A stretch of DNA of 64,000 bases from Meiothermus sp. QL-1 (GTDB lineage Bacteria > Deinococcota > Deinococci > Deinococcales > Thermaceae), in the NCBI RefSeq assembly GCF_003351145.1, contig NZ_QQSV01000009.1:1-64000 (forward strand), written 5' to 3'. The notes below the pieces were generated by a model. That model was not told the origin of the DNA. It saw nothing but the letters and a program-made list of their open reading frames with translations, and made no database searches. Made by a program: the position numbers and the translations under genes. Shown one piece after another: positions 7,308 to 17,363 of the stretch (positions within the stretch are counted from its first letter, which is position 1; every line of letters begins with the position of its first letter).

Positions 7308-8114
7308 TCAAAGCGCCAGGCCCATCCCTTTCAGCTCGCGCAGGGCCTCCGAGGCGTTGGGGTAGCGCTCGCGGGCATCCTTGGCCAGGAGTCGGTTGAG
7401 GTAGGCCTGCAGCTCCTTTGAGGCCGTGAGCCCGGTCTCCGGGGCGATGCAAAGCGGCGGAGGAGGGGTGTGGAGATGGGCCCGCAGCACCTCGGTGGGT
7501 TCCCCGGTAAAAGGGAGTTCGCCGGCCAGGGCCCAGTACAGGAGCACGCCCGCCGAGTAGATGTCTGAAGCGGGGGTAGGGGGCTGGCCGCGGATCTGCT
7601 CTGGGGCGATGTAGGCGGGGGTGCCCAGGCGGACCTGCCGGGAGAAGCGTTCGCTGGCCGGCCCCGAGAGGTCGAAGTCCACCAGCCGGGCCTCACCGGT
7701 GCCATCTACCACCAGGTTTTCGGGTTTCACATCGCGGTGGACCAGGTTTTTGCTGTGCATGTGCGCCAGGGCCTCGAGCAGGTGCTGGAATACCAGGAGC
7801 ACCCGGCTGGGGTGGTCCTGGCGCCACTCGGAGAAGCGGCTGCCTGGGGCAAAGGCCAGCAGCACGGCCGGGTGGTTGCAGCCGTTGTACGGCACGCTGA
7901 GCCGGGCCAGCACGGGGTTGATGTGGGGGTGCTTGAGCTGCCGGCCCACCCGCCACTCGCGCTCGGCCCGGCCCTCGAAGCCTTTGGGAAAGACCTTTAG
8001 GGCGTAGGGGGTGCCGTGAATGTCGAAGGCCAGGTGGACCGTGGCCAAGGAGCCGCGGGCGATGGGGCGGATGACCTTGTACCGGCCCTCCAGGGTGATT
8101 CCGGCTAACCCCAC
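7308..8114 (-). CDS. Serine/threonine protein kinase-like protein, atypical motifs
   Basis: This 268-aa cytoplasmic protein consists of a single Hanks-type kinase domain without transmembrane or PASTA segments. ATP-binding Lys40 (YALKVF), catalytic HRDVKPEN (Asp128) and the APE segment (IAPEQ) are present. The glycine-rich loop is degraded (ARGSLATV) and the metal-binding DFG is DFD (146-148). It begins with GTG 8114, with TATAGT (minus strand of 8121-8126) 6 nt upstream, consistent with leaderless translation. It is followed by the metalloenzyme gene, a possible substrate or partner. Activity is plausible but uncertain. Confidence 0.85.
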   Translation of the reverse strand: MGLAGITLEGRYKVIRPIARGSLATVHLAFDIHGTPYALKVFPKGFEGRAEREWRVGRQLKHPHINPVLARLSVPYNGCNHPAVLLAFAPGSRFSEWRQDHPSRVLLVFQHLLEALAHMHSKNLVHRDVKPENLVVDGTGEARLVDFDLSGPASERFSRQVRLGTPAYIAPEQIRGQPPTPASDIYSAGVLLYWALAGELPFTGEPTEVLRAHLHTPPPPLCIAPETGLTASKELQAYLNRLLAKDARERYPNASEALRELKGMGLAL

Positions 8115-8120
8115 AGCACC

Positions 8121-8126
8121 ACTATA
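8121..8126 (-). promoter_or_regulatory. -10 element of a leaderless kinase transcript
   Basis: TATAGT on the minus strand ends 6 nt before GTG 8114. No clear -35 was found. Confidence 0.4.
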
Positions 8127-8145
8127 CCCGCTTTGGTCAGGGTTC

Positions 8146-8175
8146 TTGGGCCATTCTAGAACGGAGGCATAGAAT
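8146..8175 (+). promoter_or_regulatory. Promoter of the patatin gene
   Basis: TTGGGC (8146-8151), an 18-bp spacer and TAGAAT (8170-8175), divergent from the kinase promoter. AGGAGGT precedes GTG 8215. Confidence 0.45.
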
Positions 8176-8214
8176 TACACCCGCCCCTGGGGATGGGGAT
8201 TCGCAGGAGGTAGG

Positions 8215-8961
8215 GTGCGCGGTCTGGTCTTGTCGGGTGGGGGGGCCAGGGGGCTGGCCCACATCGGGGTGCTGGAAGTGCTGGAGGCCCAGGGCTTCGA
8301 GGCTGAGGTGGTGGCCGGCACCAGCATGGGGGCGGTGGTGGGGGCCCTGTACGCCTCCGGCAAGAGGCCGGCGGCGATCCTCGAGATCGCCCGCCGCACT
8401 CCCTGGCTGCGCCTTTTGGACCTGGTGCCCCGCCCGGGCCTCATCTCCCAGCGGGCTTTGCACGAGTTTCTAGCCCGGCACCTGCCGCCCAGCTTTGAGG
8501 AGCTGGAAAGAAAGCTGGTGGTAACGGCGGTGGACCTCGAGGCCGGCCGGCTGGCCTACTTCAGCGAGGGCGACCTGCCGGGGGCGGTGCTGGCCTCGGT
8601 GGCCTACCCGGGCCTGCTGGCCCCGGTGGAGTACGCCGGGCGGGTCTATGTGGACGGCGGGGTGCTGGACAACCTCCCGGTGGACGCAGCCCGCTTCATG
8701 CGGGCCCGCTACGTGCTCGCGGTGGACGTGACCCCCGAGGCGGCCCAGCCCGGGGTGCCGCGCTCCTCCGTGGGGCAGATTCGCCGGGCCCTCGACATCA
8801 TGCAGCACCACCTCACCGCGGCCCGGCGCTCGCTGTACCCCCCGGAGGCCTACATCCGCCCTGAGCTAAGAGGGGTGGGCATGGAGCAGTTCGGGCGCCT
8901 GGAGGAGATCGTGGAGGCGGGGCGAAAGGCTGCGGCCAGCCTGGACCTCAAGGTATGCTAG
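8215..8961 (+). CDS. Patatin-like phospholipase
   Basis: The 248-aa patatin/RssA-like serine hydrolase has the oxyanion-hole segment SGGGARGLAHIG (7-18), the nucleophile elbow GTSMG (35-39, Ser37) and the catalytic DGG (147-149). Such proteins hydrolyse acyl esters of phospholipids with a Ser-Asp dyad. GTG 8215 has a strong AGGAGGT upstream. The next gene, signal peptidase I, follows after 24 nt on the same strand. Confidence 0.9.
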   Translation: MRGLVLSGGGARGLAHIGVLEVLEAQGFEAEVVAGTSMGAVVGALYASGKRPAAILEIARRTPWLRLLDLVPRPGLISQRALHEFLARHLPPSFEELERKLVVTAVDLEAGRLAYFSEGDLPGAVLASVAYPGLLAPVEYAGRVYVDGGVLDNLPVDAARFMRARYVLAVDVTPEAAQPGVPRSSVGQIRRALDIMQHHLTAARRSLYPPEAYIRPELRGVGMEQFGRLEEIVEAGRKAAASLDLKVC

Positions 8962-8985
8962 GGGCCGGATTGGAGACGCTACGCG

Positions 8986-9774
8986 ATGCGAAAGTTTCTC
9001 GAGTACCTTTTCAAGGAGTGGTTCCGTCAGGTGGGGGAGGCTTTGCTGCTGGCCTTCCTGGTGACCACCTTTCTCTTCACCACCGTAGGGGTGGTGGGCA
9101 GCTCGATGAACCCCACCCTCTTGAATGGCGAGCGGGTGTTCGTGCCCAAGTACGAGACCTGGCTGGTGCGCTTTGGCCTGATGCAGTGGCAGCGGGGCGA
9201 GGTGGCCATCGTCAAGCCCCCTGAGGGAACCCCCAACGCGGTGGCTCGCTTTCCTGTGCTGGGCTTTGAGTTCCGGGCCTTTTTCATCAAGCGCATCGTG
9301 GCCCTGCCGGGCGATGAGGTAAGCCTGCGGGAGGGAGTGCTCTACGTAAACGGCCAGCCCCTGAACGAGCTGCACATCACCGCCTCGCTCCAGCCCTACC
9401 CGGACAGCTACCCGGTGGTCTGCTACCGCGATGGAAGACTCACCGCCCTCATCACCCAGCAGCAGGTGCGCTTCACCCCTGAGCTGCTGCCCGACTACCT
9501 GAGGCCCACTTTGGAGATGCTGGTGCCCCCTTCCGAGGAGGAGCTGGCCAAAAGCCGTTTGGGGGAGCACTGCTTCGTGGGGGCGCTCAAGCTCAGGCCC
9601 GGCTACTACTTCGTGATGGGGGACAACCGCACCTTCGGCGGTTCGGAGGATTCCCGCACCTTTGGCCCGGTGCCCGTCACGGCGATTGCCGGCCGGGCCA
9701 ACGCGGTCTGGTGGCCGCTCAACCGCATCCGCCTCTTGCCGGTGCCGGAGGGGTTCAGGGCCCTGGAAAATTGA
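8986..9774 (+). CDS. lepB: Signal peptidase I
   Basis: The 262-aa membrane-anchored leader peptidase removes signal peptides of exported proteins. One N-terminal transmembrane helix (about 16-36) is followed by the catalytic Ser40 in GSSMNPTL and general base Lys102 in FIKRIVALPGD. The late box MGDNRTFGGSEDSRTFGPV is complete. A ~70-residue insertion sits between the KR and GDN boxes. The gene follows the patatin gene closely. Confidence 0.95.
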   Translation: MRKFLEYLFKEWFRQVGEALLLAFLVTTFLFTTVGVVGSSMNPTLLNGERVFVPKYETWLVRFGLMQWQRGEVAIVKPPEGTPNAVARFPVLGFEFRAFFIKRIVALPGDEVSLREGVLYVNGQPLNELHITASLQPYPDSYPVVCYRDGRLTALITQQQVRFTPELLPDYLRPTLEMLVPPSEEELAKSRLGEHCFVGALKLRPGYYFVMGDNRTFGGSEDSRTFGPVPVTAIAGRANAVWWPLNRIRLLPVPEGFRALEN

Positions 9775-9833
9775 GCCTCTTGCGCCCTCTCATGGCGGCT
9801 TCACCCTGCGGCGCTAGATTCCGGGGAGTGAAA

Positions 9834-10376
9834 ATGCACGGCACCACAATTGTGGCTGTACGTCGGGACGGCGTGACCGCTATGGCAGGCGACGGCCAGG
9901 TGACCCTGGGCCAGACCGTCCTCAAGACCGGCGCGGTCAAGGTGCGCCGGCTGGAGGTGGGCGGGGGGGTGCTGGTGGGGTTCGCCGGGGCGGTGGCCGA
10001 CGCCCTCACCCTTTTGGAGCGGTTCGAGGCGGCCCTCAAGGAGGCCAAGGGCAGCCTCCAGCGGGCGGCCATCGAGACGGCCAAGCTTTGGCGCACCGAC
10101 CGGGTGCTGCGCAACCTGGAGGCCATGCTGGTGCTGGCCGACCGGGAAAACCTGCTCCTGCTATCGGGCAGTGGGGAGGTGCTCACCCCCGATGAGCCGG
10201 TGCTCGCGGTGGGCTCCGGGGGGCCCTACGCCCTGGCCGCGGCCAAGGCCCTGCTGCGCCACTCGGCCCTTTCGGCCCCCGAGATCGCCCGGGAGGCCAT
10301 CCGGCTTGCAGGGGAGATCGACCTCTACACCAGCGGGGAGGCCACCCAGGTCCTGCTGCTAGGGGAGGCGGCGTGA
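9834..10376 (+). CDS. hslV: ATP-dependent protease peptidase subunit HslV
   Basis: This 180-aa N-terminal-nucleophile peptidase is the proteolytic ring of the HslUV protease. The N-terminus MHGTTIVAVRRDG shows that the catalytic Thr becomes N-terminal after removal of MHG. AGDGQVTLG and AVGSGGPYALAAA are further family segments. ATG 9834 is chosen because it gives the processed Thr-Thr start; the longer frame upstream lacks support. Its stop overlaps the GTG start of hslU (GTGA). Confidence 0.97.
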   Translation: MHGTTIVAVRRDGVTAMAGDGQVTLGQTVLKTGAVKVRRLEVGGGVLVGFAGAVADALTLLERFEAALKEAKGSLQRAAIETAKLWRTDRVLRNLEAMLVLADRENLLLLSGSGEVLTPDEPVLAVGSGGPYALAAAKALLRHSALSAPEIAREAIRLAGEIDLYTSGEATQVLLLGEAA

Positions 10377-11626
10377 ACCTTACCCCAGCCGAGATCGTGC
10401 GGGAGCTCGATAAGCACATCGTGGGGCAGACGGCGGCCAAGCGCGCGGTGGCGGTGGCCTTGCGCAACCGCATGCGGCGCAAGAAACTGCCCCCCGAGCT
10501 GGCCCGCGAGGTTATGCCCAAGAACATCCTGATGATAGGCCCCACCGGGGTGGGCAAGACCGAGATTGCCCGGCGGCTTGCGCGGCTGGCAGGGGCTCCC
10601 TTCCTCAAGGTAGAGGCCACCAAGTTCACCGAGGTGGGCTACGTGGGGCGGGATGTGGACTCTATCGTGCGCGACCTGGCCGAGGCCGCCTACCAGCTCG
10701 TGATGCAGGAAATGAAGGCCAAAGTGGAGGACCGGGCGCGGAGCCTGGCCGAGGACCAGGTGGCCTCGCTGCTGCGGGTCCCCGTCCACGAGCTGCGCAC
10801 CGGCCGCTACCACGAGCAATACGTGGAGGTGGAGGTGGCCGAGGAGGCTCGGCTGCCCATGGTGGGCATGCTCGGGGGGGAGTCCATGCAGGGTTTGCAG
10901 GAGATGCTCAGGGGGCTTCTGCCCCAGCGCCGGGTGCGCCGGCGGATGCGGGTGCGGGAGGCTTTGGAGGTCCTCAAGAACCAGGAGGCCGAGCGGCTCG
11001 TGGACAAGGAGGAGGCCTCCCAGGAGGCCCTGCGCCGGGCACAGGAGGAAGGCATTGTCTTTATCGATGAGATCGACAAAATCGCTCGCAGCAGGGGGTC
11101 TGTGGGTGGACCCGATGTCTCCGGCGAGGGGGTGCAGCGGGACCTGCTGCCCATCGTGGAGGGCACCGTGGTCTCGACCCGGTTGGGGCCTCTTTCCACC
11201 GACCATGTCCTCTTCATCGCTGCAGGGGCTTTTCATGTCTCCAAACCCTCCGACCTGATCCCAGAGCTCCAGGGCCGCTTTCCCATTCGGGTGGAGCTCG
11301 AGCCCTTGGGGCCCAAGGAGTTCGAGCGCATCCTGCTCGAGCCGGAGAACTCCCTCATCAAGCAGTACAAGGCCCTGCTCGCGGCCGACGAGACCGAGCT
11401 TCACTTCACCCCTGAAGCCATTGAGGCGGTGGCCCGGTTTGCTCACCAAGCTAACCAAGAGTTGGAGGATATTGGCGCCAGACGGCTTTCAACCGTCCTA
11501 GAGCGGGTTCTGGAGGAAGTCTCGTTTCAGACCAACCTGGGGCGGGTAGAGATCACCAAGGAGTATGTGGAAGCCCGGCTCAAAGATGTTCTGGCCTCGC
11601 CCGACCTATCCCGCTACATCCTCTAG
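10373..11626 (+). CDS. hslU: ATP-dependent protease ATPase subunit HslU
   Basis: This 417-aa AAA+ unfoldase feeds substrates to HslV. It contains Walker A GPTGVGKT (56-63), the pore loop region GYVGRDVDS, an intermediate domain rich in Arg/Glu, Walker B IVFIDEIDKI and a C-terminal sensor-2/HslV-activating tail ending DLSRYIL. GTG 10373 overlaps the hslV stop by 4 nt, which indicates coupled translation. Length is slightly below the E. coli protein because of a shorter I-domain. Confidence 0.97.
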   Translation: MNLTPAEIVRELDKHIVGQTAAKRAVAVALRNRMRRKKLPPELAREVMPKNILMIGPTGVGKTEIARRLARLAGAPFLKVEATKFTEVGYVGRDVDSIVRDLAEAAYQLVMQEMKAKVEDRARSLAEDQVASLLRVPVHELRTGRYHEQYVEVEVAEEARLPMVGMLGGESMQGLQEMLRGLLPQRRVRRRMRVREALEVLKNQEAERLVDKEEASQEALRRAQEEGIVFIDEIDKIARSRGSVGGPDVSGEGVQRDLLPIVEGTVVSTRLGPLSTDHVLFIAAGAFHVSKPSDLIPELQGRFPIRVELEPLGPKEFERILLEPENSLIKQYKALLAADETELHFTPEAIEAVARFAHQANQELEDIGARRLSTVLERVLEEVSFQTNLGRVEITKEYVEARLKDVLASPDLSRYIL

Positions 11627-11669
11627 GAGTAGCGTGGTGCGAGCATCGGGCCTGGCGTGGAGGAAGAAG

Positions 11670-12725
11670 ATGCGCTTTTGGTTGTTTTTGGTTTTGGTTG
11701 CGGGAAGCGTCCTGGCGCAGCAGAACCCGCCCTCGTCCCGGCCCCAGACCCAGGCCAGCCTGTGCGCCCTGCTCTACGATGCCGGGCGGCCAGAAGCGGC
11801 CCTTTCAGCCTGCGAGCGGGCAGTGAGGGACGCCCCCACGGCGGAGAACCTTTACCTCCTGGCCCGGGTTCAGGCCGAGCTGGGCCGCTTTACCGCTGCT
11901 ATCGAGAACCTGCGCCGCTCCATCACCCAAAACAGCGGCTTCATTCAGTCCTATGTGGCCCTGGCCCAGGTCTATGTGCGCCAGTACCTGCTTTCGGAAA
12001 ACCGCGAGGCGGCCAAGGGCCTGCTGGACCAGGCCCTTTCGGTTTTGCGCGAGGCCGAGCGGGTGAACCCCCGCTACGCCCCCATCTACGCCACCCGGGG
12101 CACGGTGCTGGCCTACCAGGGCCGCCTTGACCAAGCCATCGAGGCCATCAACCGCTCGCTGGCCCTGAAGGACGAGCCGGTGGTGCGGGCCTTGCTGGCC
12201 GATATCTATATCCGCCAGGGCAAGTGGGAAGAGGCCCTCAAGAACTACGATGAGGCGGTGAAGGCTGCCCCCAGGAATGCCAGCCTGCGGGTCAAGTACG
12301 GCAGCCTGCTGCTTCTTAGAGGTAATGTGGACCAGGCTATTGAGCAGCTGGACCAGGCGGTGGTGCTGGCCCCGGGCAACGCCGAGGCCTGGCTGCGCCG
12401 GGGGGATGCCTACTACGAGAAAAAAGACTGGCAGCAGGCGGGGGTCTCCTACCAGCAGACCGTGGCCCTTTCTCCGGTGCGCTACCCCGATGCCTATCTG
12501 GGCCTGGGGCAGGTTTTCTTGGAGCTGAAGGACTACCAGAAGGCCCGCTTCAACTTCACCAAGGCGGTGGCCCTGGAGCAGAACAACCCGGTCTACCGCT
12601 ACTGGCTCTGCCGGGCCAACGAGCTCATGGGCGACAAGGAGGGGGCGCGGGCCCAGTGCGAGCACGCCATCCGGCTGCGCCCCGACTTCAAGGAAGCCCA
12701 GGAGGTGCTGAACCGTCTTAGGTAG
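11670..12725 (+). CDS. Secreted tetratricopeptide-repeat protein
   Basis: The 351-aa protein has a signal peptide (MRFWLFLVLVAGSVLAQ) followed by about eight TPR units spanning nearly the whole mature chain, for example GRLDQAIEAINRSLAL and GKWEEALKNYDEAV. It is likely a periplasmic or surface scaffold for protein-protein contacts. ATG 11670 is chosen because GGAGGA ends 5 nt before it and the signal peptide begins there. It follows hslU by 43 nt. No enzymatic motif is visible. Confidence 0.85.
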   Translation: MRFWLFLVLVAGSVLAQQNPPSSRPQTQASLCALLYDAGRPEAALSACERAVRDAPTAENLYLLARVQAELGRFTAAIENLRRSITQNSGFIQSYVALAQVYVRQYLLSENREAAKGLLDQALSVLREAERVNPRYAPIYATRGTVLAYQGRLDQAIEAINRSLALKDEPVVRALLADIYIRQGKWEEALKNYDEAVKAAPRNASLRVKYGSLLLLRGNVDQAIEQLDQAVVLAPGNAEAWLRRGDAYYEKKDWQQAGVSYQQTVALSPVRYPDAYLGLGQVFLELKDYQKARFNFTKAVALEQNNPVYRYWLCRANELMGDKEGARAQCEHAIRLRPDFKEAQEVLNRLR

Positions 12726-12748
12726 ACTGCATAAAAGCTAGCAGTCCT

Positions 12749-12777
12749 TTGCGCAAAAACATAAGCTGGCCTATAAT
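12749..12777 (+). promoter_or_regulatory. Leaderless promoter of the nurA-herA run
   Basis: TTGCGC (12749-12754), a 17-bp spacer and TATAAT (12772-12777), with ATG 12784 only 6 nt downstream. The transcript should begin at or beside the start codon. Confidence 0.75.
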
Positions 12778-12783
12778 CGCCTC

Positions 12784-13722
12784 ATGCCCTGGCGTCTAGA
12801 AACCTGGAGCCCCGAGTACGTGCTGCCGGAACGGGTAGGGGAGGAAGAGGAGAGTCGGCTGGAAGTAAAGACCGGTATCGAGGGGGCCTGGGAGGCCCAG
12901 AGCCCGAAGCTGGTTTCCCCTGAGCAGTGGCCGAAGCTTTACCTGGTGGACGGCCGCCAGCGTATCGAGGCCCAGCTCATCGATGCTGAGGGGCGGCGGG
13001 CGGTGCTGGCCACGGTGGTGGCCGGCGCAGTGCTGCGCGATGAGGGGGGCATACGCCCGGCTGGCGACCCCATAAAAAAACACCTGCTGCTGCACGCGGG
13101 GGAGCTGCAGGAGTCCTTGCCGGATGGCCTGCGGCACTACCAGACCTACCAGGTTAGGAGGGCTGACCCCACCAGCATTCGCTCGAGCCTGACCGAGGCC
13201 ATGCGGCGGTTGGAGACGGAGCTCGTCAACCAGCTCGAAGAGGGGTATGTGATTGTGGACGGCCAGCTATACCCGGGCGGGCTCACCTATCGGCGCCCCG
13301 GGCGGGTGCTGGGCTACACCAAGACCCAGGCCGCCACCTACCTGGCCCCTGGGGAGCGGGGGCTGCTCTACCGGCTCGAGCCCTACCAGCGCACCCCCAT
13401 CTTCTTCCTGCCGGGGCGGGGGCTGGGCCGGGCGGTGGACGTCTACAGCTGGTACCTGCGGCTGCCTTTGCAGCCCAGCACCCCTTTTCACGGGGCCTCA
13501 GCGCTTTTGCGGGTGGAGTCGCCCACGCTCGAGCCGGCTGAGGCCAAAGAGCTGGCCGATCTTTCGGTGAGCCTGTTCTGCGCCATGGCCTCCTCGCCCA
13601 CTAAAGACCCCCGGGCCCCGCAGAACCTGGTGCCGGTGGGGGGGCTGGAGCAGTGGCTGGGGCAGCACATGGGCTCCTTAGAGGTGGTGCGGCGTAGAAT
13701 CGTGGAGGCGCTGTTCGCATAG
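12784..13722 (+). CDS. nurA: NurA 5'-3' nuclease (double-strand-break repair)
   Basis: The 312-aa NurA-domain protein is a metal-dependent exo/endonuclease that works with the HerA helicase in end resection. Two acidic segments expected to bind the metals are visible: YLVDGRQRIEA near residue 56 and YVIVDGQLY near 157. It is followed after 10 nt by herA, the defining partner. The start ATG directly follows a TATAAT box, so translation is probably leaderless. Mre11 and Rad50, the usual archaeal neighbours, are not beside it. Confidence 0.85.
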   Translation: MPWRLETWSPEYVLPERVGEEEESRLEVKTGIEGAWEAQSPKLVSPEQWPKLYLVDGRQRIEAQLIDAEGRRAVLATVVAGAVLRDEGGIRPAGDPIKKHLLLHAGELQESLPDGLRHYQTYQVRRADPTSIRSSLTEAMRRLETELVNQLEEGYVIVDGQLYPGGLTYRRPGRVLGYTKTQAATYLAPGERGLLYRLEPYQRTPIFFLPGRGLGRAVDVYSWYLRLPLQPSTPFHGASALLRVESPTLEPAEAKELADLSVSLFCAMASSPTKDPRAPQNLVPVGGLEQWLGQHMGSLEVVRRRIVEALFA

Positions 13723-13732
13723 GAGGTTCGGG

Positions 13733-15469
13733 GTGAGGCAGGTAGGTCTAATTCTGGGCAGCCGCGAAGCGCGGCCCCTCGAGTTCTGGGTGGCGGTGCC
13801 GGAGGGGTCTTACCTCCGGCTGGACGACCTGGTGTGCGTGGAGTTTCCCCATCCCGAGCCGAGCCTGGGCAACGTGCGCTACTACGGCATGGTGGACGAG
13901 GTCTTCAAGCTCTACGAGGGCAAGACCTTCGACACCGACGTTTTCCTGGCCGAGCGCCAGCTTCTGCCGGTGAGCCTCGCCTACATCGCCCACGTCCAGG
14001 TGACCCGCATCCTGCCCGAGGAGTACCTGCCCCCAAGCCCTGGGGCCCCAGTCTATCTGGCCGACGAGGAGGAAACCCTGGGGCTGGCCCTCTACTACGA
14101 GCGCATGGGCGAGCGGAAGCTGCCGGTGGGCCTGCTCAAGAACGGGCAGGTGGCCTACGTCAACTTCGAGTTCGTGAACGGCTTCAAGGGCGGCCACATC
14201 AACATCTCGGGCATCTCGGGGGTGGCGGCCAAGACCAGCTACGCCACCTTCCTGCTCCACAGCCTCTTTCACTCCCGCGCCAACCCCCACCCCAGCACCA
14301 CCAAGGCCCTCATCTTCAACGTGAAGGGCGAGGACCTCTTCTACCTGGACAAGCCCAACCGGGGCCTGCGGGAGGAGGACCGGCAGGCCTACCAGCGGTT
14401 GGGCCTGCCCGCCCAGCCCTTCACCCACGTGGCCTTCCTGGCCCCGCCCCGCCGCAGCCCGGGGGACATCCTTCCGGATGTGACCCGCCTCGATGCCCGT
14501 CCCTACTACTGGGACCTGGTGCAGTTCTGCCGCGAGGGGCTGCTGCCCTTCCTCTTCGCCGACCGGGGGACCATGAGCAACCTGGGCTTTCTGATCGACC
14601 AGGTGACCGAGCGGCTGCGCTGGCTGGTGAAAGACCAGGAAGGCCCGGACCTGTGGGTGGACGATTGGGGGGAGGACGACCTTGGAAAGACGGTGGACTT
14701 CGCCGGGCTGGGCCGGCGGCGCATCGCCAGCTTCGCTGAGCTGGTGCGCTACATCGAGTACAAGCTCCTGGGCCCCGAGGCTTCCGAGGACGAGGAAAAA
14801 CCAAAAGGCGACCCCCGCTGGACGGCCCGGCAGGCCCGGGGCACCCTCGAGGCTTTCGTGCGCCGCCTGCGGGCCTCGGCGGCCAACGTGGAGCACCTCA
14901 TCCGCGGCGACAGGCCCGGCCAGCCCCCCCGCCCCCTGCAAACCCCGGCCCAGCTCAGCGTCATCGACATCCACCAGCTCCACGCCCAGGCCCAGATGTT
15001 CGTGGTGGGGGCCTTGCTGCAGGATGTTTTCGGCCGCAAGGAGCGGGACGAGTACAAGGGGCGGGTCTTTGTGGTGCTCGACGAGCTCAACAAGTACGCC
15101 CCGCGTGAGGGGGAAAGCCCCATCAAGGACATCCTCCTGGACATCGCCGAGCGGGGGCGCAGCCTGGGGGTGATCCTCATAGGGGCCCAGCAGACCGCCT
15201 CGGAGGTGGAGGGCCGCATCGTGGGCAACGCGGCCATCCGGGTGGTAGGGCGGCTGGACGCGGCCGAGGCCGAGCGCCCCGAGTACCGCTACCTGCCCGC
15301 TTCCTTCCGCCAGCGGGCGGTGATCCTGCCCCAGGGCACCGTGATTCTGCACCAGCCAGAGGTGCCCGTCCCCCTGGCCCTCACCTTTCCCCTTCCCGCC
15401 TGGGCCATGAAGCAGGAGGAGGTGGAGGAGGACCTCTCGGCCAGCGCCCTCTCCCAGTTGATAGACTGA
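13733..15469 (+). CDS. herA: HerA-type DNA translocase
   Basis: This 578-aa FtsK/HerA-superfamily hexameric ATPase pumps DNA into NurA. An N-terminal HAS-barrel-like region (about 1-130) precedes the RecA-like core. The P-loop reads GISGVAAKTS, so the Gly before Lys is Ala; Walker B is VFVVLDELNKYAPREG. ILIGAQQTASEVEG and NAAIRVVGRLD correspond to the sensor and arginine-finger regions. GTG 13733 follows AGGAGG. The next gene starts 7 nt after the stop. Confidence 0.88.
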   Translation: MRQVGLILGSREARPLEFWVAVPEGSYLRLDDLVCVEFPHPEPSLGNVRYYGMVDEVFKLYEGKTFDTDVFLAERQLLPVSLAYIAHVQVTRILPEEYLPPSPGAPVYLADEEETLGLALYYERMGERKLPVGLLKNGQVAYVNFEFVNGFKGGHINISGISGVAAKTSYATFLLHSLFHSRANPHPSTTKALIFNVKGEDLFYLDKPNRGLREEDRQAYQRLGLPAQPFTHVAFLAPPRRSPGDILPDVTRLDARPYYWDLVQFCREGLLPFLFADRGTMSNLGFLIDQVTERLRWLVKDQEGPDLWVDDWGEDDLGKTVDFAGLGRRRIASFAELVRYIEYKLLGPEASEDEEKPKGDPRWTARQARGTLEAFVRRLRASAANVEHLIRGDRPGQPPRPLQTPAQLSVIDIHQLHAQAQMFVVGALLQDVFGRKERDEYKGRVFVVLDELNKYAPREGESPIKDILLDIAERGRSLGVILIGAQQTASEVEGRIVGNAAIRVVGRLDAAEAERPEYRYLPASFRQRAVILPQGTVILHQPEVPVPLALTFPLPAWAMKQEEVEEDLSASALSQLID

Positions 15470-15476
15470 AGAGGGC

Positions 15477-16109
15477 ATGGGCCATCCGCAGTTAGAGGCC
15501 ATCCTGCACATGTACGCCCAGGGCTACTTTCCCTTGGGGCTCAGGCAGGGAATCGGCTGGTTCGACCAGCGGGCCTACGGCACGCTTTTCCGGGCGGTGA
15601 TGCCGCTTGACGAGCGCTTTCACATTCCCAAAAGCCTCCGACGGGTCCTGAACGCAGGCCGCTTTGAGGTGCGGATCAACCATAGCTTCACCCGGGTGTT
15701 GGAGGGCTGCGCCACCCGGGGCTGGACCTACAAGAGCGAGACCTGGCTCACCCCGGAGGTCGCGGAGCTCTACCAGTACCTTCATCGCTGGGGTTATGCC
15801 CACAGCTTTGAGACCTGGCTGGAAGGCGAGCTGGCCGGGGGGGTTTTAGGGGTGGCTTTGGGGGCCGCTTTCATCGGCGACAGCATGTTCTACCGGGTGC
15901 CCAACGCCTCCAAGGTGGCCCTGGTCCGGCTGGTGGAGTACCTGCGCGCGCGGGGCTACGAGCTCTTCGATGTGCAGGTGATGAACCCCCACCTGGCCCG
16001 CTTCGGGGCCTTTGAGGTGGACCCCGTCGAATTCCGCCGCTGGATGCAGCGGGCAATCCAAAGACCCCTGCGCTTCTTGGATGGGCCCCTGGCGAAACCC
16101 TTAGGATAG
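15477..16109 (+). CDS. aat: Leucyl/phenylalanyl-tRNA-protein transferase
   Basis: The 210-aa Aat enzyme transfers Leu or Phe from aminoacyl-tRNA to N-terminal Arg or Lys of proteins, creating N-end-rule degrons for ClpS/ClpAP. Family segments are YAQGYFPLG, WFDQRAYG, HIPKSLRR, GDSMFYRVPNASKVAL and QVMNPHLARFGA. It is short compared with E. coli (234 aa) because the N-terminus is reduced. ATG 15477 lies 7 nt after herA, so it shares that transcription unit. Confidence 0.92.
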   Translation: MGHPQLEAILHMYAQGYFPLGLRQGIGWFDQRAYGTLFRAVMPLDERFHIPKSLRRVLNAGRFEVRINHSFTRVLEGCATRGWTYKSETWLTPEVAELYQYLHRWGYAHSFETWLEGELAGGVLGVALGAAFIGDSMFYRVPNASKVALVRLVEYLRARGYELFDVQVMNPHLARFGAFEVDPVEFRRWMQRAIQRPLRFLDGPLAKPLG

Positions 16110-16114
16110 GGCTC

Positions 16115-17355
<1,241 letters not shown>

Positions 17356-17363
17356 AGACCGAA

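Noticed and set aside
13748-15511. 587-aa open frame opposite herA
   Set aside because: Shadow of the herA codon bias in GC-rich DNA: composition dominated by Gly, His, Gln, Leu; no recognisable domain; no ribosome-binding site.
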